From the NCBI RefSeq assembly GCF_037126465.1, contig NC_088210.1:26995511-27059510 (forward strand): a DNA stretch of 64,000 nucleotides, written 5' to 3'. A model generated the notes under the pieces. The model was not told the DNA's origin and did not search any database. It was given only the letters and a program-made list of their open reading frames with translations. Source of the stretch: Ornithodoros turicata (taxonomy: Eukaryota > Arthropoda > Arachnida > Ixodida > Argasidae). Numbering within the stretch: position 1 is the stretch's first letter; each line of letters begins with the position of its first letter. Below, one piece after another: positions 30,600 through 42,674 of the stretch. Position numbers and translations under genes: made by a program.

Positions 30600-30990
30600 C
30601 GAAAAATGTTTCGTCCGTCTCACGCTCCCCCTTACTGACGTCACGGGTGACGTCACGCCTTCATTTACAGTGGCTGCGGGAAATTCGCCATATGCCTTCG
30701 CCGCAGGAGCGCGGGCAAGACCTGCGCTTTCCTCATGGTCCCTTGTATTTAATTTGGCGCGTTTTTGGCGCACGCTTGCCGCGCGCGCTACGCGTGCGTT
30801 GAATCGCGGCGGGTCCCTCCCCGTGGCGCGTTCGCGCCGCCCCATATTCGACTTTCTTCCTTCGTAACTCGTCGCGATTCGCGCAAGGATCGTGGATTTT
30901 CGATCGTGGGCGGAGCGGAACGATTGGACGTGACCGGTGAAGCCAGGCCCACGTCGAGGAATTTTGTTGCTCGAAACGCTCACCGAGAGA
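30600..30990. promoter_or_regulatory. CpG-rich block with two CRE sites, promoter-like
   Basis: CG dinucleotides are dense from about 30750 to 30930 (GCCGCGCGCGCTACGCGTGC), in contrast to the flanks. Two perfect TGACGTCA palindromes lie at 30636-30643 and 30648-30655, and a GC-box-like GGGCGGAGC near 30908. The direction and target gene are unknown; it lies 11 kb upstream of the SKOR candidate start exon. Confidence 0.45.
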
Positions 30991-31490
30991 AAGCTCGAGC
31001 CACTTGTTCCTTTTCTTTCTTTTCTTTTTTTTTTTCTGAGCAAACAAGAGATAGAAGAGAAATGACAAAGGACGAGTCGTCTCTTTAATGAAGTGCACTG
31101 GGGTAATTAGATAAGTCGGAATTGTTTATTAAATGGATAGGCTCTCTTTTTATTAATGTGGACGAAGTGTTTCGGTTCGGTTGCTCTTAGCGATTCGAGT
31201 AGGCCGCGGTGCTTAAGCTCCCAGATAAATGTTAACCGTGTTCTCATCGGACTAAGTCGCGTTTGATGTGCCGTCTTCCGCAGGTAATTGTTGTAGCTTG
31301 GGAGCAAGCAGGTCTTTTGTTACCCATAAGATAAACCCGGGGAAATTGGATGGTAACATTCTTGGAGAGTTATACTCCCCCGTGGAGCGGCGGCTGGAAG
31401 AAAGTACAATTGACGTTTAAAGGTTAGAAATTGTGTGGATAACGGCCATGAAATATTCCCATCAGTTACCTGCTCTCTGGTACTCTCTTA

Positions 31491-31985
31491 GAAATTAACT
31501 TCACCGTATAGCACGCTCCTAGCCAACCATCATCTCAGATGGTATCGTTATCTGCCCTCATTTGTTCAAAACGGGAGGCATACGCCTTTTTTGTGACAAT
31601 TATGAACAGCATAAGTGTCACAAAAAAGGCGTACGCCTCCCGTTTGCAACACATCACACTCTAAAAACGGAACTTCACCGCATAGCACGCTCTGCGCCAA
31701 CCATTGCCACGAATGATAGGGTTATCGCTTCTGATTCGAGGAGAAGGAAGCGTACGCCTTTTTCTGTCAATTTCGATATATGATAATTGACACAAAAAGG
31801 CGTACGCCTCTCTCTCTCTTTCCTCGAATCAGAAGCGATAACCCAATCATTCGTGGCAATGGTTGGCGCAGAGCGTGCTATGCGGTGAAGTTCAGTTTTT
31901 AGAGTGCAGGGCAGATAACGATATCATTCGAGATGACGACTGTCTAGGAGCATGCTATGTGGTGAAGTTCAGTTTTTAGAGTGTA
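31491..31985. mobile_element. MITE family A interrupted by a family B copy
   Basis: The A left part (31491-31656) stops at CAACACATCA and resumes at 31907 with CAGGGCAGATAACGATATCA, exactly where the A consensus should continue, ending TTTTTAGAGTGTA at 31985. Confidence 0.9.
31657..31906. mobile_element. MITE family B nested in A, CA target duplication
   Basis: This 250-bp B copy starts CACTCTAAAAACGGAACTTC and ends TTTTTAGAGTG. It is flanked by CA on both sides (31655-31656, 31907-31908), which reads as a 2-bp target-site duplication of the host copy. Confidence 0.9.
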
Positions 31986-32186
31986 CCATCTCGAATGAGA
32001 TCGTTACCTGCCCCGATTTGTTGAAAACGGGAGGCGTACGCCTTTTTTTCGGCACTTGTGCTGTTCATAATTGTCACAAGAAAGGCGTACACCTCCCGTT
32101 TTCAACAAATCGGGGCAGATAACGATATTACTCGAGACGATAGTTGGCTAGGAGCGTGCTATGCGGTGAAGTAGCTTTTTAGAGAG
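31986..32186. mobile_element. MITE family A copy lacking its left terminus
   Basis: It begins directly at CCATCTCGAATGAGATCG, abutting the previous copy's right end. The right arm ends in TAGCTTTTTAGAGAG. Confidence 0.8.
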
Positions 32187-32218
32187 CATGTCTTCGACAA
32201 CTCCAAAAGCGGTTCATG

Positions 32219-32489
32219 CTAAAAACACAGCTTCACCGCATAGTACGCTCCTAACCAAGCCTAATCACGAATGACAACATTCTCCTCCTTGATTTGATGA
32301 AAACGGCGTGTATGTGTGTGTGTGGGGGGGGGGGGGGTACGCCATTTCTGTGGCAATTATGAACCGCATAATGCCACAAAAACGGCGTACGCCCTCCGTT
32401 TTCAGCAAATCAGGGGAAAGAACAATGTCGCTCGGGATGATGGTTGTCTAGGAGCGTGATATGTGGTAAAGTTCATTTTTAAGAGTGTA
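32219..32489. mobile_element. MITE family A-prime copy with G-run expansion
   Basis: It has the A-prime core. The left inner core carries a GTGTGTGTGTG run and a G13 run. The right terminus TTTTTAAGAGTGTA is intact and overlaps the next left end (32488-32527, a B fragment). Confidence 0.8.
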
Positions 32490-32690
32490 CACTCTATAAA
32501 CAGAGCTTCACCGCATAGCATGCTGAAAATATAACAAATACGGACTGAAATTATCTGTTATATTTAGACTTCAACAAACAATCTCAATAGCAAACTGCAC
32601 AGGGACACGATTAATGTACAAAAGTTCACACCGGTCACACAGATGTCTTCAAACTCATTATATATTATATTAAGACTAATTACACTCTAA

Positions 32691-32869
32691 AAACAGACCT
32701 TCAACGCATTGCATCGCCCTTTGTGTCAATTTAGATATATATGATAATTGACACAAAAAGGCGTACGCCCTCTCTCTCTCTCATCGAATCGGAAGCGATA
32801 ACACTATCATTCCTGGCAATGGTTGCCACACAGCGCGCTATGCAGTGAAGTTTTGCTTTTAGGGTGTAT
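32691..32869. mobile_element. MITE family B, internally deleted copy
   Basis: The left terminus TACACTCTAAAAACAG is followed after about 30 bp by the spacer. The right arm is complete to TTTTAGGGTGTA. Confidence 0.8.
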
Positions 32870-35289
32870 AAATTCTTTGTAGCACAATAGGGGTATACAA
32901 ACAAGTTTGTGTCAGGTTGACGTAGACATCATTTTCCCGAGATTGAGTACACCAAGTACACCAAGCTTCACCTTACAGAAATGGTGCCCACGTAAACTTC
33001 GAGTTCGTTTCGAGTTCACGAACCACAACTCGAGGAGACCACATTATAGAAAGCATTTATGTGCTGTTATCACTGAGCCCACGTAGCCGACGAGGGCATC
33101 ACTAAAAAGAGAGGCAAAATATCTGTTAAGGGAGCACCATCTGTCACTGTTGACACCGACGTGACCCCATAATATCTGCATTTGAGCCTCCGCGGGTTGC
33201 ATCCCTTTGTCATCCTTGTGTCCCGGAGATCCCCCTTAAACAGGTCCATTCCCCCCTTTCACGTGATGGGTAGGATTTGATCTGGTTACGCCAAGTAGGA
33301 CACCCGTGATTAACGTAATGCCATTACAGGAAGTGTTTTCTAGAGGGGGAGGAAAGGGACTCTTTCATGTGACATAACCACGCCGTGGCGGCGGTGCCTT
33401 TGTATAGTTGGTGCAGGTGTACTCACAGCGAATGCTCTATGTAGCTCTACAACATCCTTACCTTACACTAATGGCAGCAGTATGTTTTTGATGTACATTT
33501 ATACTATATGTTCTCCTTCTGGATGAGGGGGCTATTCAATACATTCATTGTCAACAATATATAACGTGACTTGTGAGCTTTTTGTGAGAAATTAACTCAC
33601 ACAGGAGGCTGTCGCAAATAACCCGCACCAGAATAAGAGGGCGTGCTTTTGCATAGCCTTAATTATTTCTGCAAAATTTGCGTCCTGTTGTTGGTGTTTA
33701 GGTTGTAGCCGAGACACCACACTTGGATTCACCAACTTGGATTCACCAGCCTCACGGCGTAACAATCGCGAGGACTAAAATGGTACCACTTGTCCTGGTT
33801 TCTGATACTGCCAGTCTTCACTATTCCCTGTGTTGTTTATTCAATGAACAAAGACAAGGACGACGTAAGATACGTGCAGTTAATTTCAAATCAAATTGGA
33901 AGTAGATTTACACGTAGGACGAGTCAACTTATTTGTGCGCAGCATGTCAACTTATTTGACATGCTGCACGTGTCGCGGGGTAGGACTGCAGTTAATTTAG
34001 TTTCCTACCTTCAACGCAGGATCAGTGCTTTGCGACTACGCTTTAAGTTATTGTCACATTGAACCATATTGAACGCATCCGTGCATATGGCCGTTGCTGT
34101 TTTTCAGACAGACACGTCGTCCGGCAGCCGATTTCGCACAGATTGCCTTACGTCGCCAAGTGTCATATTTTAATGCGAGTTATGGAATGATAAATTTGAA
34201 AAATCCACGCTTAATTATTTTCTGAGAAACCTCAGGAACCTACTATATTGCCATATATTAGGCACCCGCTCGGCTGTATAGTTACAGCGTTATATTCTGA
34301 CTATAGCATGCGCAGGTATAGTCTGAAGCCTGCAGACCTGCACAAAACTATCACGTGTCCCGCAAAAGTGAACAGCTCACCAGCACACACACAAAAAAGC
34401 CAACAAACATTATTCATGTTTCTCCAGAACTCGAACCACAGTTCCACAGATACTGCAACAACCGTGAAGCAAGAACTTACAGGAAGCACATCTTATACCA
34501 TCGAACACAAACACATGAATGTACCCTTAATCACGTTACTGGACCCAAGAGGACTCTACACATGTATTGACAAGCCTTGAGCAAACTCGGGCACACCCAC
34601 GTAAAAGTGAAATAACGCCTAAGCCAACAGGAAACTATCGGAAGAAGAGTCTTAATTCGATCTTGTCCACTTCCGTTGACAGCAAAGCAAGCACACACGG
34701 CCCGTCCCTCTGTTTGTGGTCCGGATGTTCTTTCTGTGCCCTGCCAAGGTTCGATACGCAGTCCAGCTTAAAGGCTATATTTATAGGCTGCATTAGAAAG
34801 CGGGAACACGCATTCAGAACATATTATCTCCCTCTTGGGACGTGTCTTGGTCACGCGCTCTGTTTGAAGAAGGCAGCCTTGAGGGACATTGTAGAGGGGG
34901 AAAAAAACCGTGGACGTGGCCATGAGCTTAAATGCTTACACGGTCGTTGTATTGGAAGAACTGGAGTCGGGGTGAGGGGAGTATTCTTGCGGTATGGTGG
35001 GGTGGATTAGGTAGCTGTTGAAGGATTAACGGCGTATATGGGGAGTGGAGAGGAACGGATTGTTTTAAATGGTCATTCGAGTTCTTTTTATGGGTAGGGT
35101 TAACGGGTGAAGGAACAAAGGTGATGCACGAAGTTTCTTTTTGTTTTCTTTTTTTTTTTGCTGTGAGTGGGGATGCGACTAGTGCCGTGGATAGGAACAG
35201 TGACGTCATTTTTTAATACTTTCGACCAATATTCTTTATCCCTTTAGGTAGAACAACGTGAATCTACTTCACGGGCTGTTGTGCAAAAT
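32870..35289. other. Gene-free stretch
   Basis: The only structure seen is a 12-bp stem hairpin at 33939-33967 (GCAGCATGTCAA, loop CTTAT). ORFs here lack splice context and coding character. Confidence 0.4.
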
Positions 35290-35697
35290 GCACCCTTATA
35301 CCCTAGCCACTAGGCAATCTTAATACATTAAACGGAAAGGCAGTAACTTCACCTCCTAACCAATCTTCTTTTTTTTCTTTTAAAAATCAATCAAGCACCT
35401 CCTAACCAACCATCATCTCGAATGACATCGTTCTCGTCCCTGATTTGTTGAAAACAGGAGGCGTACGTCTTTTTGTGGCAATCATGCAGGACAAACTTGT
35501 AACAGAAAAGAGAAAGAAATAGAAAGAATAGAAAACAAGAGGTGTACGCCTTTTTTGTGACAATTATGAACAGCATAAGTGTCACAAAAAAGGCGTACGC
35601 CTCCCGTTTTCAACAAATCAGGGCAGGTAACGATATCATTCGAGATTAAGGTTGGCTAGGAGCAGGCTATGCGGTGAAGTTCATTTCTAAGAGTGTA
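35290..35697. mobile_element. Composite MITE: extended-arm left end plus family A
   Basis: The left part has TATACCCTAGCC and AACGGAAAGGCAGTAACTTC, as in the 27.0-kb variant, then a duplicated CCTAACCAA...ATC block. The right arm is standard A, ending CTAAGAGTGTA. An A-rich segment (35510-35545) interrupts the middle. Confidence 0.7.
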
Positions 35698-35705
35698 GGG
35701 TATTA

Positions 35706-35960
35706 CTACACTCTAAAAACAGAGCTTCACCGCATAGCACGCTGTGCGCCAACCATTGCCACGAATGATAGGGTAATCGCTACCGATTCGAGGAGAGAAG
35801 GGGCGCGTGCGCCTTTTTGTGGCAATTTGGGTATGTGGTAATTGCCACAAAAAGGTGTACGCCTCTCTCTCTCCTCGAATCAAAAGCGATAACCCTATCG
35901 TTCGCGGCAATGATTGGCGCACTGCGTGCTATGCGGTGAAGTTCTGTTTTTATAGAGTGC
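35706..35960. mobile_element. MITE family B, full copy
   Basis: The termini are TACACTCTAAAAACAGAGCT and TTTTTATAGAGTGCA. Both cores with CGATAACCCTATCGTTCG-type sequence are present. Confidence 0.9.
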
Positions 35961-37700
35961 ATAGTTTACTTGTCACTTTCTTTCTCATCTCATCTCATCA
36001 TCATTCTATGGATATTTGTATGTGTCCGTGACGACAAGCCCGAGATTGCGCACAAAAACTATAAGGACGTAACGTAAGAACACACACGAGTTCAAGTACC
36101 GCGTTGCTTCCCAAGTACCGTGACAGGTTGAGTGACCGTGACGCGCTGCACCGTCCGCGTTTCACCGTTGATAACCATGATTAGCCAATCGTGCTACTTC
36201 TTTCTCAAGTCACTGGTATAACTTTGCTGATTTTGGATTTGACGACGCCCTTCATCGTATCGTTTTCCGGTGCGTCAGTGCCTCTAAAACTATTCTATTA
36301 CTCTCTCTAAAACGCTCCATTTATTATTAAAACCAGATGCTCCTAACCGTTTGAATTTTTCTGTCTACCTCCTTCGCGCGCACTTGACGGCACTTTTGTA
36401 TCTTGTGTAAAGAAAAAGTAGTGGTCAAGTAACTGAAAAACCGACATGTGTGACAGGGACTCTGATGCGTTGCATTTACCAAGGAAAAGATTAGAGTGAA
36501 CGCAAACAGCAAAGAGTCAATATGCTTTGCCTGCTCCGATATGTGTGACGAAAATGTAATCCGGACGTAGAAAATAAATTTTGCAGGGGAAAACTACACA
36601 AGCGTAGCACTATTTGATATTGGGACTCAAGAGGTCATGCTAGCGACTCCGATATTTTGGAGATTAATAAACCACCGCCAAATGTGCGACCCACCACCAC
36701 CGCCAATACCAGTAATACCACCAATACCACCGCCGGATGTGCGATCCACGATTTTCCCGGTCCTTTCTGCGGACCTTCCAAACACGTGTGCCCACCGTGC
36801 AAACACGAGACGCATACTTACACCCACTATCTATTCTACTTCATCCTGCTGACCTCTTTCCATCGGTTCACATCCACACGCTGCATATAGCCCCAGTTGC
36901 TTCGTAGTGCTAACACAGAATTCAAGAAACATCCCACCCGAAAAGCTTGAAGGAGAACAGAAAATACAACAGGATTTATTTTTTCTGAACGAATACAAAG
37001 TGAGAATCGGTCGCACAACTTCTCAGCGTCATCGTTCAGAAGAATCGATAGCACCCACCGATCAGAAAGATTTGCTGTGACAAAGTGAATAACGCCATAA
37101 GCATTCATTATACCACTCAAACTTCGTGCACACACGACAAAAAAAAATTAAAAAAAGCACGCTGGGAACACCGCCGAGGAACATCGTCAAAACGCGGATA
37201 TCTAACGCGATACGGCATTTAAAAGCAGTGCTCACATAAACGAGCGACTGCGAACAGATACGACATAATGGTGCAAAGTACGGCGGATACATGGGTTGCA
37301 GGAGCCCGTCTCCTGTTTACTCAGTCCCACTCCACGTGGGGGAACCGCGCTGATGACGGTGATAATTGAACCCATTTCACGGAATGAAGACTGTGTGTAC
37401 AAACAAAGGGGGGGAAAGCGCTCAAGCGAAGGAGGGGAAGGGTAAGAGGAAAAGACATCGATACAGAGAGAGACGCCAACCGGGGAAGATTAGCATGTGG
37501 CTTGTAGGGTGCCCCGACGGAAGGCTGTTCGATTGGTGTCAACAAGTTGTTCCCGAGTTCTTGACACCACTGTCGCAGAGGGTTCTGGTGTGGGTGCGAA
37601 CTGCAAAAAAATAAAAAATAAAAGGAAAAAAAGTGGCGTTGTGGCATCTTGTTATTCGAAGCTACGTAGAATATTATCAAGGGCGGATCCGTCAGAGGGT
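35961..37700. other. Gene-free stretch with short CCACCG/ACC repeats
   Basis: A degenerate ACCACC/CCACCG tract at about 36670-36735 creates the proline-rich ORFs seen there. No gene was recognised. Confidence 0.4.
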
Positions 37701-37951
37701 TCACTCTTAAAAATGAACTTCACCGCATAGCACGCTCCTATCATCCCGAGTGACACCTTTCTTTCCCCTGAGTTGCTGAAAACAGGAGGTGTACGCCATT
37801 TTTGTGGCATTATGCAGTTCATTACTGCCATGAAAATGGCGTACGCCCCTCCTACTCGTTTTCATCAAATCAAGGGAGAGAACGTTGCCATTCGGAACGA
37901 TGGTAGGCTACGAACGTGTTATGCGGTGAAGCTTCGTTTTTTTTAGAGTGT
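37701..37951. mobile_element. MITE family A-prime copy
   Basis: The termini are TTCACTCTTAAAAATGAACT and TTTTTTTTAGAGTG. It has A-prime cores and a deletion of GCCAACC in the left arm. Confidence 0.85.
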
Positions 37952-37956
37952 TGTAA

Positions 37957-38289
37957 TACACCCTTAAAAATAAACTTCACCGCATTGCACGCTCCTAACC
38001 AACCATCATCTCGAATGATATCTTCATCTGCCCTGATTTGTTGAAAACAGGAGGCGTACGGCTTTTTGATGACACTTATGCTGTTGATAATTGTCACAAA
38101 AAAAGGCGTACGCCTCCCGGCTTTTGGCGTCTAAGGGCTAAGCTCTAGGCTCTAAGGCTAAGCTCTAATCTAAACTATAAGGCTAAGGCCTAGCGGCTAA
38201 GAGCGTGCTATGCGGTGAAGTTCATTTTTAAGATTGTATAGTTAGGCGAAGAGCGTGCTATGCGGTGAAGTTCAGTTTTTAGAATGTAT
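37957..38289. mobile_element. MITE family A copy with an internal CTAAGG minisatellite
   Basis: The left arm is normal to CGTACGCCTCCCG. The right core is then replaced by about 80 bp of GGCTAAG/CTCTAAGG units (38128-38205) before AGCGTGCTATGCGGTG. A second right-end fragment ends at 38289. Confidence 0.8.
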
Positions 38290-39164
38290 AGCAACACACT
38301 CGTCGTGTGGTCGCCGTTATCACTATCGAAGTGACTCCCACGCGTCGAAGCACAACCCGGTTATCGTCATGTTGTCATATCACTTACACAACGACAAGTA
38401 GCCATAGAATTCCTTTGTCATCACAAGCCTTACAACACGCGGAGAATGTAATTTCCATACCGAATTTTAACCTTCGTCCGCTATACTCGCAGCCTTCTCT
38501 GCTTCCTATGAAATTTCGATACGTTCGAATCATTACTCTAATGAACCAACAGGCCGGTTACATTAACAAGTATACAAATCTGGAAAGCTGCACGAACCAC
38601 AACACGAATCATCATTTGAACACGCCAAATCCGAACACACATTCGAATCTCGTCTCCATTTGCAACGGAACATAATGTTCTTTCCTCACGCTCCTCTTGC
38701 CACGCATCTATCATAAGGTTTTGAAGAACGTATCTCACCGTCATTGGGATCCGTCGTGTTTACGCATATCATTTGCACTAGCGTGAACATTATCACACCA
38801 GGTTCATCTGTTGTACACGGACATTCATATGGCGCGATCAGTTCGCGCTAAAGTAAAAGGTTCACTGGTGTAGAAGTCCCCTTATAGAAATATTTGCTCA
38901 CGCCAGCGGCCAGTATATGAGCTTATTAAAGTGATGCGTGCACGGTAAACGATAGACCTGTGTTCATTGGCAAACAGCTACACGCCGGGGATCGCACGAG
39001 CTAGTAGGAGCAGAATAATCTATGGTAGTGTTCCGTGGCGTGTGCGTGTGTTGGTGCATCTCGTGTGGCTTCCACGTACACAGAACGAACCTGTATGGAG
39101 TAACAGTGTCTGTTGAAAATAGCGGTGGCTCCTAACCTGAGTCTTCTTGCTCAACGAAACTAAC
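38290..39164. other. Gene-free stretch
   Basis: Nothing was recognised. Confidence 0.35.
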
Positions 39165-39465
39165 TACACTCTAAAAAGAGAACTTCAACGCTTAGCACGC
39201 TGTGCGCCAACTGTTGCCACGAATGATAGAGTTATCGCTTGTGATGGAAAGAGTGAGAGGGGGTGTACGCTTTTTTGTGACAATTTTCATATATCCAAAT
39301 TGACACAAAAAAGCATACGCCCCCTTCTCCCTTCGAATGAGAAGCGATAGCCCTATCATTCGTGGCAATGGTTGGCGCACAGCGTGCTCTGCGGTGAAGT
39401 TCTGTGTTTAGCGGCGAGCTTATCCTGCCATCACCCCCCCCCCCCCCCTCTGTGTTTAGAGTGTA
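39165..39465. mobile_element. MITE family B copy split by a 37-nt family D insert
   Basis: The left terminus is TACACTCTAAAAAGAGAAC. The right terminus TCTGTGTTTAG is duplicated around the insert, then AGTGTA closes the copy. Confidence 0.85.
39412..39448 (+). mobile_element. Family D retroposon, extreme 5' truncation (37 nt), 11-bp duplication
   Basis: Only CGGCGAGCTTATCCTGCCAT plus ATC and a poly-C tail (about C16) remains. It is flanked by perfect TCTGTGTTTAG repeats at 39401-39411 and 39449-39459. Confidence 0.8.
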
Positions 39466-39714
39466 TAGCTTTGAGAGGATGAGTCCTGCATGTATAGTGC
39501 TTCTTTGTGCAATATACGGCCATGTCAAGAAGAATGCTCAGAGGGCTCTCTGTAAAGAAGGCTATGGTTAGGGAATAGGTATGTGATAGTACTTCATGTA
39601 ACTTAGCAAAAAGAAAAAAAAACGACCTAATCAAGTACACGGCAAAACAAACAAAGCATTATGCTTCTACCATCAACATAATTTAAAGCGAGCCGAATAA
39701 GTGAGACCATATAC

Positions 39715-40146
39715 ACGTAGCAAAACCTCACCCATAGCACGTTGAAAACCAACCATTGCACAGAATGATACCTTTATCAGTCCTGAATTGTGGGAAGGGG
39801 AAGATTTATTGGCAGAAAAAGATAAAAAGGCGTACGTCTTTTTGTGACAATGCCCACAGCTACTGTGAGGCCAACGACGGCGAGTTGCACCACCATGCAC
39901 CTCGTGGCAATTAGTATTCATGCGCATAGGTGTCGCAAAAAAAGGCGTACTCCTCTTGTTTTTCCGAATGACATCGTTGAAAACGGGAGGCGTACGCCTT
40001 TTTTGTGACACTTATGCTGTTATGTTAAGCGTCCCAGAAAGACGCATGCCCCGCGCTTTCAACAAAGCGAGAGGGATAGCGGTATCAGTCTTTACAATGG
40101 TTGACCTCCAGTATGTTATGTGGTGAGGTTCAGTTTTTAGAGTAGA
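39715..40146. mobile_element. Degenerate composite of MITE copies with family D sequence
   Basis: MITE left-end text (CTCACCCATAGCACGTTG), two GGCGTACGCC-type cores, a family D-like segment (GTGAGGCCAACGACGGCGAG) and a right end TTTTTAGAGTAGA. Confidence 0.6.
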
Positions 40147-41755
40147 GTTAAGAGGCCACTAGCTCCGAATATTTTTTCCCTGTGACACAACAACAACGAC
40201 AGATATTTGATGCTGATGACGATATCAGCTTTCACCCTATATGACTATGCCATGCTGTATACCGTTATACCATACCATTAATGTCCTCGAATGCTCCATT
40301 ACTTCTCTTGCATCTTAAGAACTTAAGAAACTGTACAGTTCCAAGATTGTCTGTTCTCCTTCAGGCTTCGCAGAGCTATATTTCCAATTATGACTATAGA
40401 TTTACATCCGAATGGATAAAAATACAGCGGGAAACCCATCTCTGGCTTCTGCGCTGGCTCGGCAGATTCAATGCTAGAGATTGTTAACTCCGTTTTCTTT
40501 TTTCTTTTTTTTTTCTGGTTCCCATCCACGCCGTCGCTAGTCACTGTATAATAAAGTACACATACTGATCAGGTGATGCATTTGCGACACCCGTGTCGTA
40601 AAATGGAAGCACAGACGGCTTTGAAACATTTCTCGCATTCTTCCAGTTTCCATGATCACTGTAGTTAAATATCAGCACCACCTCCAAGCTAAAATACAGG
40701 TACGTGCTTTCAATTACGAAGAATCGCGAAAACAATGAGCCAACTGCCCGTCGTTCCGTACAGAATACTTCTTTTATTGCGCTCGGAATTCGCGAATAAT
40801 ACTGCCTGGCTTTATTTATATTTCATTAGGCTGATGAAAGGTTTTCGTTGGAAGTCGTTATTTTTACGTCAGCTCCGTCGCCTAGATTACACATGAGATG
40901 CCCCGGAGCGGTTAATAAACGTGATTGGAGTCGCCTTTCTTTAATTTAGAATATTTACTCGCTTGTCTTTGACGTTCAACGGGTGAATTTTTGTTCTGTT
41001 TATTTTTTCTTCCTTTCTAGCGATGCGCTGCGTGTTTCCCAGCTGAAGGGGTTTGGTTTAAACTTTGAGAACGAAGCAAATGGCGTCGCTTTTCTTTTTT
41101 TCTTTTTATAGCGAGGATTGTGGCGGCTTTTACAGCCACACACTATTGCCTTGAGCCACCGTACATCTCAATGACATTTTATGTTAAAAGAAGTTGTGGC
41201 ACTTTGATTTGGCATCGCCATTGATAAGCCATGGTCGTCGATTTGACGTGTTGATTGAATGCTCCTCAACACAACACGTACTTATTGTACTGCATGCTGG
41301 AGTAATGCGGAAAGAATTGAAAGTAAGTTTACGTATCAAGTTATTATTATTTTTCTGTATGCATTACTTGGCGCAGTATAAATTACCGAGCAGAGATACG
41401 CGTCAACCTCTAACGTCTGAAGAGGGAATGCTACGGCCATTCGCAGTGGTAGACGTAACCATAAGTCGCATAAGCACGGGACCTCTCCCGTGCTGACTCG
41501 CTTTAGGAGTCGCCTGCGGTGATAGCGGAGCGCGGAGATTTGGTGAGAGTTCGATCACCGTGGCGACGAAAGCTAAGGCCTAGTAATAAATAAATAAATA
41601 AATAAATAAATAACATTTTCATTCATACTGGGAGCCCTGTGCCAATCAGTATTATGGTCAAGTATAGTACGCCTATGTCAGTGTACTGTATACGTCGTCA
41701 CTGGAATTGGAAGAGAAAAAAATACGCTGTGATGCAGGCGTCATCAACATGGTTG
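40147..41755. other. Gene-free stretch
   Basis: There is an (AAAT)n run at about 41586-41613. No exon-like signal was seen. Confidence 0.4.
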
Positions 41756-41930
41756 CCCGTTACAAGCTCAGTTGCGTTACCGCTTGAGACAAGTTGACTT
41801 TCCCAGATGCTGTCACTGCGGTGCTCTCGAAGAACGAGAGCACGTTCTTCTTCATTGCCCACAGTACCAACCTTCCCGAACCGCGCTCTCCGCGTCTCTT
41901 AATCACCTGGACTCAAGCCCCCCCTCCCCC
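41756..41930 (+). pseudogene. LINE ORF2 C-terminus (RT zinc-binding region)
   Basis: The frame reads LRQVDFPRCCHCGALEEREH then VLLHCPQYQPSRTAL and LNHLD. The C..C....E..EH.LL.C motif is intact. The tail is lost in a CCCCCTCTCT repeat after about 41930. Confidence 0.8.
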
Positions 41931-42674
41931 CCTCTCTCCCCCCCTCTCTCTCTCTCTCAAAATTGCTTTTTCCATGACGAAATCCAGCCCACCAACGCCC
42001 TGCCCTGAAAGCTCTTTTGACATTATTGGCAACCATAGGACTCCGATCCTTATTGTGAAGGGGCTCATTGTTTCATTCCCCACATCACCACCAGCAATGG
42101 GCTAGAGCATCGCTCTGCCGATGAAACACCCCATCCACCATCTTAAAAAAAATAAAGTTGTCGTTCTTTGTTAACGGCTACTCCACGGCTCTCATATATA
42201 CTCGAAACAGGCGACAATAGTTATTTGAGGCATGCCTCACACTATAGCAGGTATGACGCTGGCAACGATGAAGAGCAGATATTGGATTGGATTGGATTCG
42301 CTGCTTCACCTTTACTCGGCCATTCACACGACCTAATTAATTTAAACAGCCCCAGACAGCGGCCCATTTCGATGGCATCGCGTCATCCATATGGATGAAG
42401 TCGTATTCCCCTTCCCCGAGGTACCCGTTTCAAGGACTGAATATTAACTGTACCATTTTCCCAGCAATGTCACGACAGGTCGCAGGAAAATCACTCAGCC
42501 GAAACGTGCCGATTTCGCTCGCTAAGTCCAGCGGAGAGATCGATGACACAGGGTTCTCATGGTGCAGTACACCTACAGATTGATGCTACTGAAACCTTCC
42601 GTTTTGTATACTGCTCACAGAAAGGGTGCGTGACTAGTATTGAATACCTGACAAATATAGCAGTGGAACTGACT
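41931..42674. other. Gene-free stretch after the LINE fragment
   Basis: CT-rich tract 41920-41962, and GGATT pentamers at 42273-42290 like those at 5.2 kb (minus orientation). Confidence 0.4.

Noticed and set aside
30561..31098. ORFs of 107-160 codons on both strands in the CpG-rich block.
   Set aside because: High CpG lowers stop-codon frequency; Arg/Ala-rich translations have no domain or splice support.
33939..33967. 12-bp stem hairpin as a terminator or regulatory RNA.
   Set aside because: Isolated short palindrome without U-tract or transcription context; possible chance or local slippage of the GTCAACTTATTTG repeat.
20979..41613. Poly-T/A runs and AAATn or ACn simple repeats as regulatory features.
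   Set aside because: Ordinary microsatellites and homopolymers; no evidence of function.
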